From contig NC_047071.1 of assembly GCF_902459465.1 (NCBI RefSeq), forward strand, positions 12,358,385-12,422,384: 64,000 nucleotides of DNA. The letters are read 5' to 3'. The notes under the pieces are model-generated. The model was not told the DNA's origin and ran no database searches. It was given only the letters and a program-made list of their open reading frames with translations. How positions within the stretch are numbered: the stretch's first letter is position 1; every line of letters starts with the position of its first letter. The position numbers and the translations under genes were made by a program. This stretch comes from Asterias rubens (lineage: Eukaryota; Echinodermata; Asteroidea; Forcipulatida; Asteriidae). Shown here in pieces: positions 26,501 through 31,831 of this stretch.

Positions 26501-26966
26501 ATGTATACATGTAATAAGTTGATTGGCCTTTTGACAGTGTTCTTTAGCTGTGACATTTCGTACTCCTTATCATTATGCTGTGCCTCAGAGAATGCACAAT
26601 ATTTTGAAATCTGTGCTGGGCGGCACATTGTATTTTGCTCAATCAAAGTGCTTGGCAAAAATTGTGAGTCCTGGACAGGCCTGCCCAGCACCGCCCACCA
26701 CCGCCCACCGTGGCTACAACACTGACGAGCGTTATACATATGTTAACATGTACATGTAAGAAGCAACTATTTATTATTTTCTCTATTGAATCAGACCGAC
26801 CACAAATGATGAGATGTGCAACTTCTACATGATGTACTACACCAAACATGAGCCTCTGCCCGTCTCCGATACATGTGTGACCTACAACTACCACTGGGCA
26901 GACCACCTGAAGAATATACCAGACCAGTTGGCCAGTTCATTGCCTGCTGGCGAGACTGAAGACTAA
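8342..26966 (+). CDS. PHM: Peptidylglycine alpha-hydroxylating monooxygenase (PHM), twelve-exon gene
   Basis: A copper- and ascorbate-dependent secretory-pathway enzyme that hydroxylates the C-terminal glycine of propeptides, the first step of neuropeptide amidation. Twelve exons with GT..AG introns join without a frame break into 372 residues. Residues 1-22 look like a signal peptide (LLFSLLAVAAASG). CuH ligands are H109, H110 and H181; CuM ligands are H251, H253 and M323; R249, N325 and Y327 match the substrate-contact residues of rat PHM as I recall them. Likely disulfides are C83-C128, C116-C140, C235-C343 and C303-C324. The stop follows the catalytic core directly, so the lyase half of vertebrate PAM and a membrane anchor are absent; the length is like insect PHM. 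The start is ATG 8342 or 8345; an in-frame ATG at 8222 is less likely because it precedes the signal peptide by 40 residues. Confidence 0.93.
9619..9877. mobile_element. Foldback element in PHM intron 1
   Basis: Arms begin GTGACGTCAATCGAGGCAGA and are inverted at about 9785-9877 across a ~80-bp AT-rich loop. No target duplication was established. Confidence 0.85.
10196..10396 (+). mobile_element. tRNA-headed SINE, family F copy 1
   Basis: Carries the B-box-like GTTCGAATCCCACTCGAGTA, then CCTGTGATTTTTGTCAC, AGTATACACTGC and TATGGGTAAAACCAAAATG. It is a SINE and not a tRNA gene: the cloverleaf is incomplete and the body is shared with 20206, 31530, 37925 and 57335. Confidence 0.75.
10479..10536 (+). 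CDS. PHM: PHM exon 2
   Basis: Residues 78-96 plus one base (PDTYYCYSM...). C83 aligns with C81 of rat PHM. Acceptor CTTGCAG, donor GTAAGT. Confidence 0.92.
10813..11171 (+). mobile_element. Foldback MITE, family A copy 1
   Basis: Family A is the commonest repeat here: ~360 bp, ends (T)TAAAGGCAGTGGACACTATT and its inverted form, with a conserved interior (AAGTTGCGAGATAA, GTTGTGTGCTTTCAGA, TTATACTATCAACAGCTCTCC). Short frames inside are not genes. Confidence 0.88.
11451..11700 (+). mobile_element. Broken family A MITE with a restarted left end
   Basis: A left end at 11451-11503 is followed at once by a second left end (AAAGCCACTGGACTTTGGTA), and the copy stops near 11700 without a right end. 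Confidence 0.75.
12462..12600 (+). mobile_element. tRNA-headed SINE, family F copy 2
   Basis: GTCGTGGGTTCGAATCCCAC followed by CCGAGTAATATGCCTGTGAT and a truncated tail ending near TGTATGGGTAAAAA. Confidence 0.7.
12941..12960 (+). repeat. Poly-C tract of 20
   Basis: Uninterrupted run of C in PHM intron 2. A potential i-motif, or a G-quadruplex on the other strand; its length may be unreliable in assembly. Confidence 0.95.
14310..14588. mobile_element. Foldback MITE, family E copy 1
   Basis: Begins GGGCCCAATTTCATGGCGCT and ends AGCGCTATGAAATTGAGCCC, with GTGCTTACTGTGCG-type repeats inside. Related copies: 23102-23346, 28106-28370 and 29695-29873. Confidence 0.85.
14641..14853. mobile_element. 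Long GC-rich hairpin element
   Basis: Two ~95-bp arms (TAGTCTTGGTGCAAGACGTT... and its inverse) are close to perfect and contain GCGCGCGC. AGCCGAAGAG flanks both sides (14631-14640 and 14854-14863), resembling a target duplication, although a third copy at ~14057 suggests it may belong to the family. A shorter relative is at 25920-26026. Confidence 0.85.
15333..15420 (+). CDS. PHM: PHM exon 3: copper-H histidine pair
   Basis: Residues 97-126 in part. Encodes AHHMILFGC, with H109 and H110 as CuH ligands and C116. The donor GTAAGT splits the W126 codon after TG. Confidence 0.95.
15480..15786 (+). mobile_element. Family A MITE, right end missing
   Basis: The left end (AAAGCCACTTGACACTATTG) and body are present; the copy breaks off just after TTTTATAC. 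Confidence 0.85.
16384..16755. mobile_element. Foldback MITE, family B copy 2
   Basis: TTAAAGCCATTGGATACTTT opens it and CCGAAAGTGTCCAATGGCTA closes it. The interior matches 138-510. Confidence 0.85.
16826..17182 (+). mobile_element. Diverged family A MITE
   Basis: Starts TTAAAGGGAAGGTACACCTT and keeps family A landmarks (AAATAACAAGCCTGTGAAAA, TTATACTATCAACAGCTCTC), ending in ATTACCAAACGTGTA. Similar to the copy at 23613. Confidence 0.75.
17639..18022 (-). mobile_element. Family A MITE, inverted copy
   Basis: Complete in reverse orientation, with both ends (AAGGCAGTGGACACTATTTG and AATAGTGTCCACTGCCTTTT) intact. Confidence 0.88.
18200..18502. mobile_element. Family B MITE copy 3, internally shortened
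   Basis: Left end degraded (ACAGTATTGTCCAAAGGC); right end AAAGTGTCCAATGGCTTA present. The middle third is reduced compared with 138-510. Confidence 0.75.
18620..18726 (+). CDS. PHM: PHM exon 4
   Basis: Completes W126 and runs to N161. C128 and C140 correspond to C126 and C131 of rat, but here twelve residues apart instead of five, so the loop is longer. KILYAWAMDAP is the strongly conserved strand. Confidence 0.93.
18765..19145. mobile_element. Foldback MITE, family J (full)
   Basis: Begins TTAAAGATGCTATGTAAGAT and ends AATCTGACATAGCATCTTTA. The ~380-bp interior has no ORF. A 64-bp derivative is at 21603-21666. Confidence 0.8.
19141..19347 (+). mobile_element. Repeat fragment, family K (left half)
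   Basis: Starts TTAAAGGAATACGTTGCCTT on the last bases of the family J element. The expected inverted right end is missing. Attribution to a wider family is from memory. Confidence 0.5.
19348..20087 (+). other. Rest of PHM intron 4
   Basis: No gene, RNA or repeat recognised. Confidence 0.5.
20088..20171 (+). CDS. PHM: PHM exon 5: third copper-H ligand
   Basis: Residues 162-189. VLQVHYNN carries H181 (rat H172). Acceptor TATCTAG, donor GTAGGC. Confidence 0.93.
20206..20400 (-). mobile_element. tRNA-headed SINE, family F copy 3
   Basis: Reverse orientation. The tRNA-like head (GAATTGCAAGGGTCGTGGGT then TCGAATCCCACC on the minus strand) and body are intact. Nearly identical over ~150 bp to 37925-38085. 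Confidence 0.82.
20425..20560. mobile_element. Degraded relative of the MITE at 4691-4929
   Basis: Shares GGTTTGTGGTAACACCATGT, the AACAACGGTT-like centre and CAGTATGCTCTTCTAGAG, without the inverted second arm. Confidence 0.6.
20640..20688 (+). CDS. PHM: PHM exon 6
   Basis: Residues 190-206 in part (DGSRDYSGIDMQMTFQ). Y195 sits where rat has C186, partner of C47. Donor GTAAGT. Confidence 0.9.
20689..21281 (+). other. PHM intron 6
   Basis: Short intron without recognisable elements. Confidence 0.7.
21282..21349 (+). CDS. PHM: PHM exon 7
   Basis: Residues 206-228 plus one base: QQEHKAGVYFMVTNDGNIKA, matching LIAGMYLMMSVDTVIPA of mammals. Acceptor TTTTCAG, donor GTAAGG. Confidence 0.9.
21437..21602 (+). 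mobile_element. Family E-like fragment
   Basis: AGGGCCCTTTCAAGAAGCC and repeated GCACAAAAAACTTGCTAAGC motifs. Truncated. Confidence 0.45.
21603..21666. mobile_element. Minimal family J MITE (ends only)
   Basis: Sixty-four bases comprising almost only the two inverted ends of the element at 18765-19145 (TTAAAGATGCTATGTGAGAT ... ACATAGCATCTTTAAAG). Its last TTAAAG is also the first of the adjoining family A copy. Confidence 0.85.
21661..21765 (+). mobile_element. Family A MITE, left third only
   Basis: TTAAAGGCAGTGGACACTAT to TTTGAGCTCAAATGACA, then unrelated intron sequence. Confidence 0.8.
21918..21998 (+). CDS. PHM: PHM exon 8: copper-M histidines
   Basis: Residues 229-255 plus one base. 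FAYRVHTHKLG holds R249, H251 and H253 (rat R240, H242, H244); C235 matches rat C227. The acceptor is a less common AAG. Confidence 0.94.
22414..22552. mobile_element. Foldback MITE, family D copy 1
   Basis: AAGCCTGGTTCATACTTCCT opens and AGGAAGTATGAACCGGGCTT closes. GCGAATGC repeats inside. Longer copies are at 33529-33716 and 45717-45911. Confidence 0.87.
22551..22917 (+). mobile_element. Family A MITE
   Basis: Directly abuts the family D element. Left end CAGTGGACACTATTGG; right end truncated to ACCAATAGTGTC. Confidence 0.85.
23102..23346. mobile_element. Foldback MITE, family E copy
   Basis: GGCCCAATTTCATAGAGCTG ... AGCTCTATGAATTTGGGCCC inverted ends. Confidence 0.82.
23425..23501 (+). 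CDS. PHM: PHM exon 9
   Basis: Residues 256-281: GEVVSGYRIRNDEWEEIGKR then SPQLPQ, nearly collinear with mammalian KVVSGYRVRNGQW. Donor GTATGG, phase 0. Confidence 0.95.
23613..23946 (+). mobile_element. Diverged family A MITE
   Basis: Left end eroded; the body and right end (AACCAAACGTGTACAGTGCC) are recognisable. Confidence 0.7.
23947..24518 (+). other. Rest of PHM intron 9
   Basis: No recognised element; an A-rich tract at ~24430-24490 precedes the acceptor. Confidence 0.5.
24519..24572 (+). CDS. PHM: PHM exon 10
   Basis: Residues 282-299: MFYPVSNPDFTVEKGDTL, matching AFYPVGHPVDVSFGDLL of mammals. Acceptor TTAAAG, donor GTAAGA. Confidence 0.92.
24756..25116 (+). mobile_element. Family A MITE, complete
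   Basis: TTTAAAGACATTGGACACTA ... ATAGTGTCCACTGCCTTTAA. Confidence 0.87.
25255..25420 (-). mobile_element. tRNA-headed SINE-like fragment
   Basis: GCGGGATTTGAACCAATGAC and CTACCAACCGAACTATCTGG are the reverse complement of a tRNA-like head with both internal promoter boxes. Body truncated. Confidence 0.5.
25658..25707 (+). CDS. PHM: PHM exon 11
   Basis: Residues 300-315 plus two bases: AMRCTFESDRNTDTFI. C303 matches rat C293. Donor GTGAGT. Confidence 0.92.
25790..25885 (+). repeat. Dispersed repeat shared with 36718-36812
   Basis: TTCATAAATACCTCAGACAG through TTTTAACGGTTGATAATGAC is nearly identical at 36721-36805, in the same orientation. Confidence 0.85.
25920..26026. mobile_element. Short hairpin related to 14641-14853
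   Basis: TAGTCTCGGTGAAAGACGTT paired with GAAACGTCTTGCAACAAGAC across a short GC-rich loop. Confidence 0.75.
26285..26461. mobile_element. Foldback MITE, family C copy 2
   Basis: GGGGTGGATTTCACAAAGGT and its inverse at 26442-26459, almost perfect over both arms. Confidence 0.88.
26605..26728. repeat. Dispersed repeat shared with 45595-45715
   Basis: GTGCTGGGCGGCACATTGTA and CCACCGTGGCTACAACACTG recur near 45600-45712. It lies just before the last PHM exon. Confidence 0.65.
26795..26966 (+). CDS. PHM: PHM exon 12: copper-M methionine and stop
   Basis: Residues 316-372. EMCNFYMMYY holds M323, C324, N325 and Y327; C343 matches rat C334. After a ~30-residue tail the frame ends at TAA 26964-26966, without a lyase domain. 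Confidence 0.95.
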
Positions 26967-27066
26967 GCAGCTGATATAGGGGGTCAAGAATGAAGTTTGG
27001 GAACGGGATCGTTTGGAATTCGGATCTCAAGTGGGTATTTAATTATTTTATTTATTTATTTTTCAG

Positions 27067-27110
27067 GAAGGGGGGAGTGTGGGGGGGGGGGAGGGGGGAG
27101 TGTGGGGGGG
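27067..27110 (+). repeat. G-rich tract in the likely PHM 3' UTR
   Basis: Runs of 6, 11, 6 and 7 or more G separated by AGTGT or A, starting 100 bases after the stop. It fits an intramolecular G-quadruplex in the transcript. Confidence 0.85.
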
Positions 27111-27159
27111 AAGTATGACTCACACATTTCAAAACATCATGGCGTAGTCGATCGTTAAA

Positions 27160-27345
27160 GGGCCCTATTTTGCAAGTAGGAGAACATTCTGCTGAGCAAA
27201 TTTGTCTGCTAAGCAAAAATGAGCAGGCAACCTGACTCAAACAATTTACTACACATTGTTTTGGCTGGTAACCTGTTTCCTGATTAAGAAAGATTTTTTT
27301 TCGGTCAGCTTTATGAAATAGTGCTAAGCCAGTTTGCACTATGGT
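27160..27345. mobile_element. Family E-like element
   Basis: GGGCCCTATTTTGCAAGTAG with GCTAAGCAAAAATGAGCAGG motifs and a closing GCTTTATGAAATAGTGCTAA. Confidence 0.5.
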
Positions 27346-27722
27346 CCTTATTCTGCACAGATTTCTTTCAATTTCAAATTCAAGAGACAAGCTTGTGAAG
27401 AAGAATGATGCAACAGCACAACAAACAAGTTTAAATATAAAGCGGTTGTTCACAAATGCTGAATTCCCTGTAACTTTTGGAATAAGCCAACTAAAGATTA
27501 TATTCAATATTCATATTTATTTTTAAGAAATTTTTTGTTTGGATGTTTGCAAAGTGGAAGGGATGGGCTTATTAATAACACCTTTTTACAACATGTAAAA
27601 ATGCCAAATTAATGTAAAAAAATAACATATATAAAAGAGTAACATTCCAGAATAAGGGTCGATTAAAATGGGAATTATATGTATATGATTGTACATAGAT
27701 AATTTATGTAAATGTAATGTAG

Positions 27723-27728
27723 ATTAAA
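27723..27728 (+). other. Possible PHM polyadenylation signal
   Basis: ATTAAA, about 760 bases after the stop; no AATAAA was found nearer. Weak. Confidence 0.25.
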
Positions 27729-27845
27729 ACATCAAGCCCAGTGTAAGCTTTTGGTAAATCTCTCTTCAGCTGTCAAAACATGATATCAAGAACAAGCAAA
27801 TAATTGGGCGATTCGTCAAAAAGGAACTTTTCAACAAAGATCTCT

Positions 27846-28065
27846 CATGTTCAATGGGTGGGATTTGAACCCATGATCTCTCATATTCAAAACAGGTGTT
27901 GGGAGGGATTTGAACCCATGATCTCTCATATTCAAAACAGGTGTTGGGTGGGATTTGAACCCATGATCTCTCATATTCAAAACAGGTGTTGGGTGGGATT
28001 TGAACCCATGATCTCTCATATTCAAAACAGGTGTTGGGTGGGATTTGAACCCACGTTCCTCATTT
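27846..28065 (-). repeat. 45-bp tandem array of a tRNA-like SINE fragment
   Basis: GGATTTGAACCCATGATCTC recurs at 27861, 27906, 27951 and 27996, and diverged at 28041: an exact 45-bp period. On the minus strand each unit has a B-box-like GGGTTCAAATCCCACCCAAC. The period is a multiple of three, so a repetitive frame is open on both strands. Confidence 0.93.
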
Positions 28066-28105
28066 TAAAGCTTTTTTTGGTTGCTCCAACAGCTCTATGA
28101 AATCA

Positions 28106-28370
28106 GGGCCCAATTTCATAGCGCTGCTTAGCGGTCGATTTTGTGCTTACTGTGCGATTTCCATTTCATAGTGCTGCTAACCGTAAGCACACGAAAAGGC
28201 ATGCTAACCTTACTGTGCTTACTGCACGAAAATAAATGACGTCACAATGCAGATCCATGGTAACTGGCGTGCAATATGTCCGCCCAATTTTCTGCTAACC
28301 TGTGAGCAAATTTTTCTGCTACAGTAAGCACGGAAATTTGCTTACCATTAAAATGTGCCCCAGGTCAGGT
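28106..28370. mobile_element. Foldback MITE, family E copy 2
   Basis: GGGCCCAATTTCATAGCGCT start and interior nearly identical to 14310-14588; the right end is less well kept. Confidence 0.82.
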
Positions 28371-29694
28371 GACCTGGGTCAATAAGAAGACGGCAATGCT
28401 ATTTAATAGTCAAAAGCACTCATCCCACCAAATACGAGAAATTACCAAAAGTTTACAATGTCTTGTAGAGCTATGACAATCTTGCCATAACGTAGACATG
28501 TTGATTGAAGTACTGTAATTGAAGTACTGATTAGATGCCTTGGTTCAGTGATAACAAAATATGAAATTGTATGAACCTGAAATATGTACAAACGTACTCG
28601 GTATTCTGGTCACTCCGTGTCAAACTGACACACCTCCAAGGGTAAACCTTAAAGACTTTCTTAAAATTTGCTACAATCATTAATGCTCAGTTGATTTTTC
28701 TTTTAAGTTTAAAAGCTTTAACTTAAAGGTTAGGTCATAGATTGGTACATACGCCAACCAATTAATTACCCTAACAACTTACTGCAGCTGTTGAAAGTAT
28801 AATCCTTTGAGAAAGAATTTCTTTTGAAGTAACATGGTTTGCAAAATATTTCAATAACAAAATTTGAATCTGAGAAAAGATTCATGCATGGATCCTTTCT
28901 CAGCTTTCTGAGGGTTGGTGTCCGTTCGTGAATGTTGTGGCCAGAGTTGCGGTTGGTACCCGCTGTCGCCTCTGAGCGTACATGTACATGAATTTGACAT
29001 CCTTGTAAAAGTACCCTTACATCTGTTTTGCTGTTTTCTCAATCAGTAGACACTGTATTCAGCTGAAACTTTCACATGCAACTTTTAATGTATCTTCATT
29101 TATAGTTTTTTCCTATAAATCAGCATTACGTTGACAAAAAAACAAACTATGACCCTACTTTTAAGAAACAAATCTTTGACATTTGAAACTTTGAGAAAAA
29201 GCAGTGAAAAAATGCCAGGTCAAAAATTCAACAACCTGTAAATTTGAATGTTGCAGTTTTCTCATTACGTTTAGCAAATTAGTTTACAGAAAATCTGTGA
29301 GATTTACCCTTGCAGGGGTAATGATTTGACATGGAATGACCCATTCGTGTCAGTAGCTAATTATGCTGTTGTAGTGCTTTATTTAAATAGGCTGATATAC
29401 TTTTGCTTGCACTTTTCGCAGCTGATAGAGTTTGTGTTGGGGTGAGACTAGTTAAAAGCATTTAATTCTGGGATCGCAGCAACAACGAACAATATGCAGC
29501 GTAACATTTGTTTTTAAAACATTTTACGGCAAATGTTTTCCAGTCCCAGCTCACCAGTTTATTATTTGAATGCTTACTGATTATGGCACATGACATGCTC
29601 CTTGAAAAGAAGTTGCTCTTATTCCATGTGTTTAAACAAAAAAGTAAAGAATTCTTTTTTTGGAGATTGTAATGGGGGTAACCAGCTAACCAGG

Positions 29695-29873
29695 GCCCAA
29701 TATGATGGCCTTGCTACTTACCTTAAAGACACTGAACACCTTTGGTAATTGGCAAAGATGGTGCACGAGATCGATCACCCCTGGGAACAAGGTTTGGTAG
29801 TGTAAGCATGGTTAGCGAAGAAGTGCGATCGCAAATGCAGAATTCCATGTCAAACACCGCCATGAAATTGGGC
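29695..29873. mobile_element. Family E MITE holding a family A tip
   Basis: Inverted ends GGGCCCAATATGATGGCCTT and ACCGCCATGAAATTGGGCC enclose a ~35-bp family A left end (CTTAAAGACACTGAACACCT). Confidence 0.65.
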
Positions 29874-30863
29874 CTACATGTACCTTGCTACTGTTGTACA
29901 ATGCCTAATGAACTGCAAGTACTGTAGCTCATGAGAAATGTAGGCTATCTCTCTCAATTTATTTTTATGAAGGGAGTACATTGAGAAAGTAAAACTTACA
30001 TCAATGGAAACCTGGGCTATAAAACAATTTAATTATCTTACCAATGATAAAATATCTACACTCTTGGAAGACATCCAAGCCTTTAAAACTATAAGTAAAA
30101 TGTGTGATATATTTTTAAGAATAACAGTTTTAGTGAACAATTTTAAAACAAATGGAGTGTATTTTTTGGGTCAAGGAGAAGGAACAAATCACGGAAAAAA
30201 GGATTGTATTTTTGTAAAATCTATGAAATTATGAATTTTGTTTGTTCTGGTGCGTTACCTTTATACATGTACAGATGTACATGTAGTGTTCACTTTTCCC
30301 AAAAAACTTTTTGCTTAAAAGGAAGACAAGGCTTCAAGAATTGGGTAATCATTAAGAGACCATTCATTTCTGTATAATCATCACCATACTCCCAAACTGT
30401 ATTGTTGATTTTTTGAAACAATTTTTTTTGTAATAAGCGTCTGAAAAAATAATACATGACAGAAATGTTGTTTTGGAAGCAAAAATACTGTATGTTGTTA
30501 ACACAGCAAACATTGGCATTGGAAAATGTCAATTCAGGTCATGACCTTTGCTTTGATCTTTTGGTTGAGTGGAAGTAGGTCAGGTGTTTCAGTGGTTTGC
30601 AGTCTGCTATGGTCTCTAAATGGTTTAAATTTCAAATTTAAAAATGTTAACGATTGCACATCAGCACAGTTCACATTAAATTTATTAATTAAATGTTAAT
30701 AACAAAATAGTTTTAAAATGCTTGTGCCGTTTTATAAGCTTGGCTGTACACTTTGTTATGCACTAGATTTGCTTGAAATAAATTGTCGCAACCGTATTGA
30801 ACTGATACAGCGTTTTTTATTGTCTGATTATTTCATGAAGTTTTGTTTATTTATTTTAGTTTT

Positions 30864-31256
30864 GAAGGCACTGGACACCTTTGGTAATTGTCGAAGACCA
30901 GTCTTCTCACTTATCTCTTCTCACTTACCTCACGGTATCTCAACATATGCACAAAATAACAAACCTGTGAAAATTTGAACTCAATAGGTCGTCGAAGTTG
31001 CGAGATAATAATGGAAAAAAAATCACGAAGTTGTGTGCTTTCAGATGCTTGATCTCGGGACCTCAAAATCTAATTCTGAGGTCTCAAAATCAAATTCGTG
31101 GAAAATGACTTCTTTCTCGAAAACTATGTTACTTCAGAGGGAGCCGTTTCTCACAATGTTTTATACTATCAACAGCTCTCCATTGCTTGTTACCAAATAA
31201 GCTTTTATGCTAACAATTGTTTTGAGTAAATACCAATAGTGTCCACTGCCTTTAAT
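30864..31256 (+). mobile_element. Family A MITE
   Basis: GAAGGCACTGGACACCTTTG to ATAGTGTCCACTGCCTTTAA. A ~20-bp CTTATCTCTTCTCACTTACC insertion/duplication occurs near its left end. Confidence 0.87.
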
Positions 31257-31384
31257 AGATATGGGTAAAACCAAAATGAATATTTAAATTTATTTAATGA
31301 TTCTGTAGAGCGCTGGCACCTTATTCTGGAGGTTGCAGGTTCAAAGCCTGCTCCCACAATTGGTCATTAATTCAACTCAAACTC

Positions 31385-31512
31385 GCATTACAGATTGCAC
31401 AGGAACTACATTATTATGGTCCACATGAAACATGCAGGCTTGAAGTTTAGGAGCCCTTTTGTGTCCCAGGCAAGCTATTAGCCACAAAATGGTTTTCCAT
31501 CCAATTACTGGC
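31385..31512 (+). mobile_element. Repeat X, plus copy below DNAAF4
   Basis: GATTGCACAGGAACTACATT to CCAATTACTGGCCA. The inverse of the same unit is split between 31911-31958 and 32666-32750. Confidence 0.8.
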
Positions 31513-31529
31513 CAACTCAAACTGAGTTC

Positions 31530-31660
31530 AACTCAAACTCGAATCCCACCCGAGTAACATGCCTGTGATATTTTTCACACAGGACTCGGGAAAGTACTGA
31601 GTATACAGTGCTAACACACATCGGTGTATGGGTAAAAACCAATATTAATATCAACTCAAA
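31530..31660 (+). mobile_element. tRNA-headed SINE, family F copy 4
   Basis: CTCGAATCCCACCCGAGTAA then GCCTGTGATATTTTTCACAC and TGTATGGGTAAAAACC. It lies 70 bp outside the DNAAF4 stop, probably within its 3' UTR on the other strand. Confidence 0.78.
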
Positions 31661-31727
31661 CTATTTGTAAATGCAAGGCATGACAATAATCAAAGTGAAC
31701 CACCTCAAGTGCCAGATGTTTGTTGCT

Positions 31728-31831
31728 TCAGTCCACAGTGCTCTGGATGATGGTTCGAATCCTGTCCGAGTCTGCTTTGAGCTGTTCGTTCTTAGGGTCA
31801 AGTTTAAGTCCTGCTTCGTAATCTTGTAAAC
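31728..31831 (-). CDS. DNAAF4: DNAAF4 exon 11 (last)
   Basis: Residues 377-410: [14 protein letters not shown] closes the third TPR, then [10 protein letters not shown] and TGA at 31730-31728. Acceptor TTACCAG. Confidence 0.94.

Larger units (their letters stand above)
26967..31727. other. Intergenic region between convergent PHM and DNAAF4
   Basis: Contains a G-rich tract, a 45-bp tandem array, MITEs of families A and E, and SINE fragments. Stretches 28371-29694 and 29874-30863 have short open frames (for example 30004-30234) with no recognisable product. Part of 28907-29135 resembles 34448-34535 and 52780-52815 (AATCAGCATTACGTTGAC). Confidence 0.7.

Noticed and set aside
30004-30234. 76-codon frame between PHM and DNAAF4
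   Set aside because: AT-rich, no similarity recognised and no promoter or splice support.
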